Source: Montifringilla adamsi | Taxonomy: Eukaryota > Chordata > Aves > Passeriformes > Passeridae | Assembly: GCA_017590115.1 (NCBI GenBank) | Contig: JAGGNK010010225.1 | Location: 4,526,001 to 4,590,000 of the forward strand | Length of the DNA stretch: 64,000 nt | Direction: 5' to 3' | Shown here: one piece after another, positions 28,201 through 41,161 of the stretch | How positions within the stretch are numbered: position 1 is the stretch's first letter | Layout of the letters: each line of letters starts with the position of its first letter | Position numbers and translations under genes: made by a program | Notes under the pieces: generated by a model | The model's input: only the letters and a program-made list of their open reading frames with translations | Database searches by the model: none | Told to the model about the DNA's origin: nothing

Positions 28201-30050
28201 ACCTGTCAACGTGTGGTGCTTGGAGTAGCGCACTGGGAGTTCATACACACCAAGACTATCTAAACAGACCATTAAGTGCTAGTAAAGTAACACATGTGAA
28301 CGACAGGTCAATAAATTTTAAACAACTTATGTTCACTGCAAAGACCTGGCTGTTTTAGAACAAGCTGTGTTTACATAAAATCAATTTTTACAAGCATCTA
28401 AATAATTAGGGAATATACTGCAATAACAATTATATTCTAAGTTCAATATAATAGTTCCAAACAAATTCAATGTATCACTTGCTTGTTTACACAATTTCTC
28501 CCCCCTCCCTTACCAGGTCTTCCTTCTTAAATAACTCCTCCTCTTTACAGATGCTTAAATTCTAACTTGTGTCCAAATGAGACGGAGCTGTTACTTTTTA
28601 TACTAATGTGCCCTGATGCTCATCCCATTGCATATGTATGTGCGAAATGACTAAGAGGTCAGTAAATTGCAATTCTAACCTCTGTTGTTATTTTACCCTT
28701 TCTAACAATATTTGCCAATATTTATTTAAAATTAGATTATTTCCCCAGAGCAATCTATGCGTTATCAGAAAATTAATATTATCCAAATTCAATTTTGGAT
28801 CAAAAATTCAAAATCTTTGGATTAAATGGTGGTTGAGATTTCAACTTGCTGTTCTTTATACAATATCAGTCTATTAATTTAAAAGCTGCATATGCATACT
28901 TAAATAAACATACACACATGCCACATGTGCTCACACCCAATTGCAAGTAGATGGCAAATAAAAGAACCCAAATTTCACAATAAAGACTAAACTAAATGTT
29001 ATCCATAGCTACAATGGCAAAGACACTGGCAAACTGATTTACAGGGCTGAGTTTCCACTTCATTTTTGTTGCTTTTCAGCTACAGGCAAAAGAATTTAGC
29101 ATGTTGTGAGCACTATAAATTCACATTTGCCACAAGAACCCATGATGCCATCTGTTCCCTGGAGCGTTTACATAAAGTATGCCAATGCTAACCATCTGCA
29201 AACTGTTCTTGCATGCGAATTCTTGTGATAATGCAATGTGGTACATTTGCAATTTCAAGCAAAGACCACTTGAGCTTCTTTGTAATTGCCACACTTAACT
29301 GAGATGTTCTATAGAAACCTCTTTAGAGCAGGATTGTGGGGTATTTTGTCGGTGGTTTTGGTGAAGTCCTTGATGTTAACACTACCATTGTTTTCAGGTT
29401 TCATTACTGCAAGATAATGGTGCACCTTAAGGTAAGGGTGAAAGGAGGGAACATAGAGAATCGGGACATCATCCATTCCCTTGAGCTAAGGGCTTTTAAA
29501 CAAACTCTCAGCCTTTTGGAAACAAGAGAGCAAGACCTTTACTACTTATATTAAGCCCTGGATTGTATAAACTGTGGGTTTGCAAAGCACCACAGGTCAT
29601 TCTATCCACTGCAGAATTATATCTCAGTTTCTCCTTTTCACAACTAGCTTTTTTTTTCTTTCTGCTATTTTAAAAAATTGATGGGAAACAAAATGCTTAT
29701 GAATGACATGCTGATATGCACTGATATTGTGAGCAGCAGTGGAAATTTTTTGAAATAGTAATGGTGGAAAAGGTACACACACACACTGTACACTCCCCCC
29801 AAGAGCAGAAATCTCGGCAGATCCCCCAGCATTTGGGGCCCTGGTCAACTCTTTGCCAAACGGATTAATTACTGAGCCTGTAAACCATTTTCTACTTTTC
29901 TCCACATGGTATCTAAATTTTAAATAACCATTTCTCTCCCCACACAGTGAATTTGAATGTAGAATTCCCTATCTTGGATCAAACTAGCTACTATGAGTAA
30001 TCTGTGTGCATGTGTGTTCTGCTTCCTTTTCTGATTTGCCATAAAAAGGA
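19289..30050. other. Non-coding AT-rich sequence
   Basis: No recognisable exon, RNA gene or interspersed repeat. The stretch 28930-29290 is free of simple repeats and carries an octamer-like ATGCGAAT near 29215 and a homeodomain-like TAATTG near 29282, so it may be regulatory. Confidence 0.55.
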
Positions 30051-30430
30051 GTGGCCAGTATCACCACTTAGTCATACTTCTTCAGGTAGCACGATTTCAC
30101 ACTTCTGCCGCTGCCACATATAAATATAACTTTGCTCTTCCCTACTGCTCAAACATGCCTTTAGTAAAAGCCACTCAGGAAAACAAAGATCTGGCAGAGC
30201 GCTTGGGTGACACCCCTCAATTAGGCAGCCCGACACATGGGGCACGCCTGTGCTGCCGCCACTCTCCAGCTAGAGCCTAGCTGACTGCAGTGCATTAGCT
30301 GATGGTTGAAGAGTGTATTATAGACTGACTGTAGAAACGATTAGCAATACTTAAAAGATTCAATCAGCTTGTAATTTGGCTCAGAATGCACTTGTGCTCT
30401 ATGAAAATGACAGTCTGAATCTTCCCCACT
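30050..30430. promoter_or_regulatory. Putative conserved non-coding element
   Basis: About 380 bases of balanced composition without repeats or a coding frame, with GC content above its flanks and dense factor-like words. Examples are CCACATATAAATATAAC near 30113, TTAGGCAGCC near 30221 and CAATCAGCTTGTAATTTG near 30361. The call is by texture only; alignment to other vertebrates would be decisive. Confidence 0.35.
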
Positions 30431-33400
30431 CTGTGAGTGTTACTACTGGGAAGTTTCTCTTGACAGCTATCCCCATACACCAGCCTTAAACTAAATCCTA
30501 GTAGAACTAGTTCTGAGATTTTAATTTCTATCACTCATTCACTCCAGACAATGTTAAAAATGGTGAAGGGTGACATATATGATATAACTAACTTTGACAG
30601 AGAGTTTTCATTTGTTTACATGCAGAGGCTTTATTTTCCATTATCTTGTTTTTAGTAAAGGAAGAAGCAAACAAGCGCTGACATACATATATGGTACACA
30701 TCACATCCCTCCCAACATTTCTACAGCCAGTGAATGCCAATTTTTAGAGCCAAATCTGCCTTTCTTCAGCAAACCTAGCTCCCTCCTGAGCCTCCGGGAG
30801 TAGTAGTCACCCCAGGCTGTTTTCCAGAGTGGGTTATGTCATGCTTTGTTGGGAGTTTTTGGGCATGCTCAAAATTTAAGCAAAAGAAAAAAAGAGATGA
30901 TCAAAGTAGCAGGAATACCTGAGCTTCTCTGCCTGTGGTAGCTCACTTTCACTGAGCAAGCCCCAACAGCATCTGTCACTAAAGCAATGGATTGTTTTGC
31001 TCAGACATCTGTGGGTCACATTATTTCACAAGGCTGCAGCAAGAGGGGAAAGTAAAACTGAGGCAGGTTATTAATCACTTACCGTTTCCTGTACGACATA
31101 GAGGAAATAATCAAGCAGTAGAGTGGGTTATAAAGGGAGATTCCTGAGAAACAAAAATACGCACTTCATTTAAGGCATTGCAGGAGGCCGTGTGATAGAG
31201 GCGGATTCAGTTTGTGGAAATTTCGCTTTATTTTATTTATGAGATTAAGTAACTGACAACAGCTGCCACATCTAAATGAGGGTATGATGGCATTCACCCA
31301 GCAACTGAGAAGAGCAGCGCTTCGGATTTGCAAGTCTTCTCCATTCATATCCAAAAAGCACAGGGTTTGCAGGGTGGAACAAGCCCAAACTACTCTCAGT
31401 GATATTACACGACCAGATCTGGAGGGAACTTGCCCCATATAAATTAATGCCAGCCTTAACAAGAGTAACTTTGATTCATTGATATATGCAGCTGTGTCCT
31501 CACTAGGGAGTTTTCTGGCTACATAGGATTTTATACATCTGTCAGCTTTAAATCAGGGATCCAAATATAGTCTGCAGCATGCCAGAACACTCCATCAATT
31601 TGTCCCTTTCCCTTGGGCCTATAAAGCACTAAATGGGCAGAGACTCATCAGTGAGGGATCAAGTCCTGATCCTACTTGCACCCCACAATCCTGTTAACCT
31701 CAGCAGTGCAAAATGGGAGTCAAAGGAAATCAAGCTCCACCCAATTTTTAAAGTATCTCCCCCACCCCCTGCCCCAAATTTTCTGTGTACAGCAGATTTA
31801 ATTTTTTTCCATTTTTCCTCCTGTCATGCAAATGTGCTGGCAGCTTCCTGCAGCTAGCAGGATGAAAAGTCAAAGGGTACACAGCATCAAAAACAATGAA
31901 TGCCAAACCGAATTAGACCATTTTCTGAATCATCATTTCTGTGATGAATAAGGGAGATAAAACTTCCTTAGGAGAATTATTTTAAATCTACACTGAAGCA
32001 ATCACCCAAAACACAGCAGAAGTGGCTCACACAGAAGGAAGGATATGGGGGCAGTGTTCTGTGGTTTTGTGTGGGTTTTAGCTACATTAAGAGAAGAAGA
32101 CTTAGGGCTGCTACCTTTGGTAGTTTATATGAGGCATTTCTCATACTGACCTACTCTTCTGTTATGTTTGCAGGACAACAAAGTCTTGTCCCTGTTTCTG
32201 CTCTACCAATGAATTTCCAAAGAAAAAAGACAGAATTCAGAATCAGAACTGGCCATGCTGGCAGATGAAGAGGCTGCTATGGCAGCTTGGCAGTTCAATA
32301 CCAAGTGAGTTAAATAAAAATAAAATTAAAAATTAGCCCATTTAAGCAGTATCAACTGCAGGTAACAGTGATATTCACAGTAAAAAAAAACCCTCACATT
32401 TCACTAATATTATTGCTATTAGTATTGATGGACCAAACTTCTAGTAAATACAAAAACCTCTAACATGGAACACTGCAATGCACAAGAAGCAACTCCCACA
32501 CCAATTTTTTTTTTCTTTTTTTTTTTTGTATTGCTGAGCTTTATATTTCAGTCTTTAGAAATAGCTCGGTCATCAAAGACTGTGACCCCCATGAGGGCAC
32601 TAATTGAGGAATGGATAGAGTTTCCCAGAGACTAACAGCCCAGGGTAGTGAGGCTGTGCTGCCCTGCTGCAGCACTGCTGCGAGGAATACATATATGACA
32701 AGACCTTTGGTCCGTAACCGTGATGGATACCAAGTTGCTACAGCAAATATTGCCCTGGATGACTGCCAAGGATTAATCTTTTGACAATTAGGAACTTGTT
32801 TCATTTTGCAGCATAAGTGAGGGTATCCCTTTGCTAACCAAATCTCCGTTTGAGAGATGTCAAGCATATTCTTCAATATGAAATTAAAAGATAGCCTGTT
32901 TTACCTTCAAAAGAAGTGACTGGAACATAGAAAATCACTCTTAAATCTATCACTAGATACAGGATTAGATGAAGACTGACTATGTTTCACTGTTACATAC
33001 AGCTTTCAATACCCTCTTAAAAATCACAGTTCTAAAAAAATCAAATGACAGAATCTGGTAGAAATTGTATTACTTTGTAGTGATCAAATTCTGTCCTTAG
33101 ATGTACATGCATGGGGCTTCAATTTGACAGTAAGACTTCACAACCAGAAAGTCTTCATCCGAGCACAGAATCTGACCTACAGATGCAGGAAAACATCTCT
33201 GTTTGATGTAGCAGATTTCTATCCTTTTAGAAGAGTAGCATCTGGACCTGAAAGTATTTTAACACACTGAGACTGATGCATTTGACATATTGTAGTCTTG
33301 CTGAGTTCCTTCCTTTATTTGGAGATGATGAACTTGATAGCAGTCTGCATTACCAAGTGATTAATCAGTCACTTTTGTAAAGGTTATCTGTTAAAAATAT

Positions 33401-36400
33401 ATTTGATTAATTTGGTCCAATGACAGAAGAGGAGCTATAGATCCCTTACAGCTGACCCAGAGGCCATCACTGTATAACAATGGACAGGTTTCATTTATAA
33501 CATGGTGAACACACATGGAAATCTGCTTGTAATTAGAAAGTGATAATGAATCCATCTATCAAAAGGAAGCTGGGTTGTCAGCAGTTCTGGATGCAAACCC
33601 TGATATTTACTGTAAATCCCTCTGGCCTTCCCTGGAGAGTATAATTGTAAATATATCTTCAGCACCTCAGACAAAGGTCTTTCCAGGTTCTGGTTTTAAG
33701 AAAGAGTTTTTTCTTTTTGGTCAATTTGTGTTCTTGCTCTAACAGTGAATAAAAGTGGCAAGTGATGAGTTACAGACATCAATCTTTTTCTTCAAACATT
33801 ATTGTGTCTGTTTCAGCAGAGGAGAAAGATGCTTAGAGACTCTGATGATCTGAAAGACAAATGAGATCTGTACAAACAGAAAATGCTCTAGTGAAGCAGA
33901 AGTACAACTGCCTGCAGGTAACAGAGGATAATTCAAGAGAGTTGTGTACCTAGTGTAAGTTTCTGACAAAGGGTACAGGTCACTTAATACCTATAAAGAT
34001 TACTGGGGTGATACTAAGGCTGTTTCACAAATAATCTGATTAACATGAGCTTCTGAAGAAGGCTCAGGCTGAAAAAGGACTTTGAGATTATGAGCTTTGG
34101 AAACTGGAAAAATAGAATTACTATCAAAGGAAATTATCAGGAAGGATGAAAGGGAATGGAAAGCACTTGGAAGAGCCCTGAAAACAGCTGCTAGCCTTTT
34201 TCCTTTTTATCAGCATTCAGGAGGAAATATCTGAAGATACCAGAACTCCAGTTCCAAACAGCAGCCATAACAGGAACAGAGCCATTACTCAAGGTACCTG
34301 AACACCTCCCTCACCCTGGGCAACTGATAATCAAATGTAAGCAACGTCCCTGAAGGAAAGCCACAGTAAAAGAGTTCAATACATTTCTGAATATTGATTC
34401 CTTCCAGAAACCAGAGCAATCCAGATAGGACTAAAAGAAAACGGGACATCAGTCTTTAGTGTAAAATCAGTTACAATCCAATTAAGCATCTACCAGAAAG
34501 CCAACATAAACACTCACATGAAGCAACAAAAAACAAAACCATGTTGTAATAGTCCTCTAAAATCTAACACCAGAAGATGAAGAGACCTGGCCTGTTTTAC
34601 AGCCATAGACAGATGATTAAAACATAAAACACACATGTCAGAATAAAACTGTTAAATAAATCATTTTACAAGGAGGAATTCTAAGGTTTATTTCTACTAT
34701 TTTCTTGGCAACTAGCTAATTACCTGCTTATATCTTCTTAAGATGAGGAGGAAGCTGAAAAGAGGCCATTAATAAATCAGATGTTCCCCAGCAGCCTCAT
34801 GCCTTTAAACACAGTGGACAGCAGTTTTTACTATGGGAGAGTATAGCCAAGCTCATAACAACATTACTCAAAAAGTCCAAACAGCCCTTCAGCCGCCAGT
34901 CTTCTCAAGTGGAGAAAAAGTCTGTGGTTTGTGGGGAAAAAGTCCATTAAGAAAACTCTAGAATATACACACATGGAAGAAACTGAAGAAATGAAGCACA
35001 GCGGAGCACAAAGGCTCATGTCAGGCAACCACAGCAAGGATTCCGCAGTGGAAGCACGGCATCAGAGCAGCAGGACCATCCAGAGTAGTTCATGATTGCA
35101 GACAGAAAGAAAGCGTTCCCTATTCCCTATGGCCTCATGGACAGACACCACTGACCATTCCTAGGGGCATGATCACGGCTTTGCCATGAGCACTGAATAC
35201 CTGCAAAATACAGCCAGGCTGGGGTGGCTGGAGTCAGAGCTTTGTGAGATCTTCCCAGGAACCCTCCCATGGCTGGACATGGCAACGTGGAGAAAGACCA
35301 GCATAGCAAGGAGAGGAAATGACCAAGAACAGTCTTCAAACAATACTCTAAAATATGAAACTCGTTACTTCACTGGACAGAATCACCTGGTCAAAGCAAA
35401 AGATCTGAAATAAAAATGTAGCTTTCAACCGTAATATCTGATTCAAATTAAAATGACATGAAGAAGCCAAAAAATCCAAACACAACCACACCTCTTCCAC
35501 CAATGTAATGGGAACGAGCACCAACCTTCATTAACACCAAACCCAGCAAGAATGTAGACTGTGACTCAGCCATAGGTAAATTAACCAATTCAGAAAATTT
35601 GATCAATTTTAATGCAGTTGATAAATGCTCAGGAGTGTATTTGCAGTAAAGCATGACTAGGTAAAAGAAAGTGGCAGAAGAAACACACTGCTTCCTCCAG
35701 CCAAGGCAGAGGACAATCACTACCATGCCCTTCTCAGCACTCCAGACAGAGAAACTGTCCAGAACAGCTGCAGCTGGAAGGACAGATAAGTGCCCTAACA
35801 GCCATCTCGTGACAGGGCTCATATGCCCATAGCCCTTGGGATATCACCAGCAAAGTTTCAAAAGGGGTTTATTTATGGAAGACAACCATTCAGACCATAA
35901 GCTCTCACACAGTTGCAGTCCCAATAGGACCAGGCAGAACTAGAGCATTACAAGATACTGCTTGTCCTCTGTAATTCCAGCTGTTACTATGGAAATAGAA
36001 GGAATTTTTCTGGCACTTGCCAAATGCAACTGAGAGCTGCTGCACCTACAGTGACCTAAGGTGGACAGACCCAACCACCTGTGCCAGTGGAGCCGTCACT
36101 GGGAGGCAAAAGGCCCTGGAAAAATAAGGCTACCGAAGGCAGTGCAGTAGGAAAGATCAGGCAACAGAAAGGCTTGAATGGATAAAGGATCCCAGAGTGG
36201 AGAACCATAAGGAAGAGGGGGGAGGGCAGTGGAGAGCATGACAGGAGAAAAAATGGAAGAGAAGGATGATGCTGGAAGAGGCACATCAACATGTGTCACT
36301 GAAAAAGGTCCAGAATTCAATGATTGCCACAGTAAATGCTACCCGACCAGTAACACCAGTCCCTCCCAGCACACCATCCAGCAACCTGCAGAAGGCAGGA

Positions 36401-39400
36401 TTCATCTTAGTGTTTTGGTGCCAAGGAGTTGAGTGCAACACAGTTATTTGGCAAGCACTGAGCCTTCAAATTCTACATGATTGAATGTGTTTCCCCTAAT
36501 AAAGCAGATTTATTAATACACTTCTATTTTTACATGTGATTTTTAGAAACTGTGTCATCCAAGAGGTACACTGCAGGGTGGAAGAATAGAGAGGCAGAGA
36601 GAGGGAATGGATGCCTTCTGAGTCTTGCTCACTGAGATAAAGCTATTGGGAAAGCAGCAGACATGGAGCAGACACCAAAATTGTGAGTGGTGATGTTAGT
36701 GAGGATGCTGCTTATGCAGGCATGTGCAACAGGGCCACACAGCTCTGTTAGATACTCAGAGATTCTGAAATACAGCTGGATCAAGGCTGAGTTATGTGTC
36801 AGGTGAAGGCGAAAGCCAACATTAAAATTCCTGCAAAGGCTGGGCATGGTCAGTGTTACCGTTTGTGAAGTGCCACAGAAGCTCTACATTTTTCAGACAC
36901 CTAATGATATTGAGGCACAGAAAGAAAGCTAAACAAAGAGCTTCATTCACTCCAGCTCCATTAAAAACACGGAGAACAAAATCAGTTCCAGACATGTGGG
37001 AAAGAACCAACAATTGCTAGCAAAAACAGTAACACCAGCATTAGTGTTCCAAGAGAAAGAAAAAAACCCACGATGGAATAAAAAAATAATCACATGAATC
37101 ACAGAAAATGTTTTCAACAATCTGAGTATAATTTAAAAATAATTATGAAAAGAAATCAAAACTAGCTTACTGAATTCAAAATGTACATGTCTGAAAGATT
37201 AACACTGCTTCAAATATATTCTTGTATAAATGGTCAGTAATAACAACCTATATAATGAGTACACTGTAATTAAGAAATATAGATAGCAATAACTTAATGA
37301 GGACATCATATTTTCCCCTCAGGAAGGACATGAGCACTGATATATCCATCTGTTCTTTTCATACCTAGAGTCTTGTGCTGGTGGCACAGTCCTCACGTAC
37401 TTCAGCCCATACTATTTTATGAGAAGCATTGGTTAATGCAGTAAATGTCCTTACACTTTAATTTTGACTTACAAATAATAAAAGAGTAGCTCACTGACAC
37501 TTGATCTAGTAACAAGAGGTTTGTACCTAGCCATACTACTTATTTTATCCTTGTCTGGCAAAGCTAACTGAGAATCTCTTCTCTACTGTTAAGTGATCTT
37601 ACTGCCCTGTCAAACTGCTCACTCCCCACTCTCCCCCACACTTGGGAAAAGTCTTGCTCATAGCCAGAAAAAGCAGTAATAATCCATCATCATATACACA
37701 GAGCAGGTCCTGAATTCCCTGTTTTCTTTTATTTTGCCTTCTCAACAACCACTCACTTTTCCTTCTTAGAGTAATGTGTCTCTCATTCCTCTTGCTGAAA
37801 TGGCATCTCCAAACTTCAAACACAACTGCCTATACTGCCAATGTTTTGGAGGTTTTTTTTCTGGCATCTCCTAAAGCGATCTGGGCTTTTGAGGGCACAG
37901 CACTGCCCAAGTCAGCCTCAGATTAAATGGATCAAGTATGCCCAGTATTTGTTCCTGTCAAATGTATCATACAAATACTCCTCTGACAGTGTTTTTATGA
38001 GTAGCACAGGAACATATTTGGAAACAAACAAATCTTATCCTTGGGACCAGAGACAAGGATATTACAGAAAGAACATTTTGGTGTATGTGAGTATGTTTTC
38101 CTACTTACTGCCCAGTAGGGAGGAAGGTGAATTGCTACTTACTTGCACAAACTGTGGCAAGATTTCCAATTCACCCTGCCAGGCTCAGACAGTATTATCA
38201 CCTGCATCAATTAAGGTACCTTAGCAAGAGGTTTTGCAAAAAAATTACAGTAATGGCTTTATCAAAGCATGAAAACATAAATGTGCCTTCATTTATAAGG
38301 AAGAAACAAATTGTTAGAGTATGAATGCATTGTTTAGGGTAATTTGCAAAACAAGAGGACATGTCCTGTAGGCATTTTTGTTGGTAGGTAATAAATAGTT
38401 ACAAGAGAACAAAAAAAAGTCCCACTGAATTTCCTCCCTGCAGGCCATTGTCCTTCTTCCCGTTTCCTATTTGGTATTCAACTGATACTTTTATTTCTTC
38501 AATAAAAATCTGGACACTATTTCTATGAATCTTAAGGGTTTGTATAACGTTCCTTATAGCAGCTATTATGCCCCAGCCTGTGCTCCAAATCACTCCAAAC
38601 CAGCTCCACAAAGACTGTCAACAAAGCCTCTCAAATAAGCACAACTGCAATAAGGATTTTCTTGATAAGAACAGTCCTTTCCATATGTGGTGCAGTTTTG
38701 CCCACAATCCTCCCAGCTTAAAGCCAGAGTCAGGACAGTACAACCTGCACAAATACACCTGGTCCGTCTGCCTTTTCCAGCTGATAGAGAAATAATAAGT
38801 TACATACTTTTTTAATGGGCTTTTGAAGTTTTTCACCTGTTTCTACTTTTCCAGATGTCCTAGGACAACCAGCCCCTGCGACTTCTCCCCCTGGCCTTTA
38901 TTCTTCATAATTGGAAACCTTAAGACAGCAATGCTCTTCTTTTCAATGGCAAAGCAAAGGGAGCAAAATCTGAATGTGAATTTCTAGCTGAGGATATTGC
39001 TCAATAGGGTCTATGTCCTCAGAAAGCAAAGACATAGGGACTGTGTTACAGGCCATTTTCAGGAAATAGTACAGAAAGGGGTTTCAGAGGGAGGAGGTAG
39101 GATACTACAAAAAACAGTTCCATGCCCTGTAGGAGAGATCCCATGCACTAGTTGAGCCTCTTCAGAATGAATAAACACTGAGAAGCAGAAGCTTCACTAC
39201 AAACTCAGTCTAACCAGCAAAGCGTTCACTGAAAGAGATTTCTGACAAGGGTTCAGGAAAAGGGTTGGTTATAATATAAATGGACACACTGACCCTGGTG
39301 ATTGTTCACCCATTTGTTTTGATGTCAAAGTAAACCTCATCCCACAGGAGAAAGTAAGGAATTCTGTAACAGATCCTCCCTACAGAATCAAGGTCTCATG

Positions 39401-39413
39401 GAGTTCATGTGGC
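30431..39413. other. Non-coding sequence
   Basis: No recognisable exon. Open frames, for example at 31166-31462 and 32541-32876 on the - strand, show no family motif. A T-rich tract lies at 32506-32528. Confidence 0.55.
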
Positions 39414-39527
39414 ACAGAATCATAGATCCACAGAATGGTTTGGGTTGGAAGGGATTGTAAAGATTGTCTAGTTCCAAACCTTCTGTCATGAGCAGAGAAC
39501 CTTCCACTAGACCAGAGCCACACCATT
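39414..39527 (-). mobile_element. CR1 LINE, 3'-end fragment
   Basis: The + strand carries the reverse complement of an avian CR1 3' terminus: an AGAATCATAGATCCACAGAA type octamer-repeat tail, then GGTTTGGGTTGGAAGGGA, then CTTCCACTAGACCAG. This orientation places the element on the - strand with its 3' end near 39414. It is strongly 5'-truncated and diverged, as is usual for CR1. Confidence 0.88.
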
Positions 39528-41144
39528 CCTAGTCTGGAAGGAGAACTGTAAAACTGTTTCAAATCATTTACTGGTGGTTCTCAGGCTGAAAATAATTCAT
39601 AGTTCAAAGAGAATCCAAAGAAACCTTTAGCATTATACCCTTTGTACAAAGGATTTGCCTACTTCTTGATTTTTCGACTTTCAGTTGTCCAAGGGAAGAA
39701 CAGGGTGGTAGGGGAAGTGTTTATGGTAGATACTTGTTTCCTATAGCATGTGATGTCCATTTTTTTACTTTGGGCACAGAAAGACATTAAGAAATTATTC
39801 CCATTTTGGTACTCCTAATTGATAGTCCCAAAAAACTGCGAAGTATCTAACTGGGATTTTCTGAAGTAGAAGAGACATGCACACTTTTTGCCCTTTTGGG
39901 GCAGTTACCACACAGCAGGATGGGTGAGGCTTAAAACAGAGTATTTTGTGTGCCCATTTCACAAGGGTGCTTTGCCAGTCTACCAGCTGTTTATTACTTC
40001 ACAGTTATTGGCATTCAAACCAGAAGTGAGGACTGTAAATGAATCTATGGATTGTACAGTCCTTGAAGATTTCAAAGGAGTTCAGCCTGAGCTAAAAGCT
40101 GGCAAATTGGAAACCATTTAGACATCTTACTGCGATGGTCAGTAAGAGGAAACCGAGTTTCAGACTACCTCCTGCCTTAAGTAAACAAGATACATGTGTA
40201 GCCCTGTCAGAATCAACTAGTCAAGAACAAGGTTCAAGCACATTTAAAACTGAATCTGTGCTGACCCTGACTTAAAAGAGAAGCATATTGTTGGTAAGCG
40301 TATATAAAATTCATTTCTCATTTACAGAAAGGAAAAAGAAAGACCAATTCTGATACAAGCTTGCGGGTCGTCTTAGTACTTGAGCCTTCTAGATGTAGAA
40401 AAGGGTTTGCTAAGAAAGGAAAACATGCTGGGGATTTGATCTGTATTCCAAGAGGTCTTTGCAGTCATATAAAATGACCCAGACTTATTACAACTTCAAA
40501 AGACACACATAGTTAATACTGATTTTATCAAATATCATAACTCTACACAGGGTAGCATTGCTTTTGAAAGTATTTGCATAATGAATAACATATCAAGCTG
40601 TTTAAACCTTCACATTTTTGGTTTCTCATCTAGATAGCTTTTAAACAAGGTCAGAAGCAAAGCTACATGTTTATTTTGCCTTTTTTTAAAACTTTTAAGC
40701 AGAAATAAGATTTGCTGGTTTTCAAGCATTTGTTGTCCCTCCTTCATTATGAGCAAGGAGAAATGGTCCTGACATATTACATATGACATATGACATAATG
40801 GATTTTTGGAGGAATCTTTTGCTGATTAACCATGCAGTGAAATGAAATGCTTAATAGAAAACACTTGGCACAAGCTCCCTGATCAAAATGTCACCTTGAA
40901 AATGGCTCATAAGTCATTTGTCACTGTGGATTTTACCCACATTGCACAATACTGGCATCCCATACTAACACACTTCAACTGTGAGTAGACAGCCTGGGGT
41001 GATAAGGAAATTACAGGTATTACCTTTCTGGTTATCCACAGATAATTAGCAGCTCCCATAGGTTGCAATGATCTAGGAAATACCATGTCAAAGGCAATCC
41101 TTGTGCAAGTACTGACTCTGACAGTGCTTTACTATCTTTGTCCA

Positions 41145-41161
41145 AGGTTAAATTTGGGTCA
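41145..41161 (+). promoter_or_regulatory. DR5-like retinoic acid response element candidate
   Basis: The + strand reads AGGTTA AATTT GGGTCA: one perfect and one degenerate half-site at five-base spacing, about 32 kb upstream of RARB P2. The same two half-site sequences, in the opposite order, form the second DR5-like element of the promoter. Without binding or conservation data it remains a motif match. Confidence 0.35.

Noticed and set aside
37841..38224. 127-codon ORF on the + strand
   Set aside because: No recognisable domain, no convincing splice or promoter context; of the length expected by chance in 64 kb.
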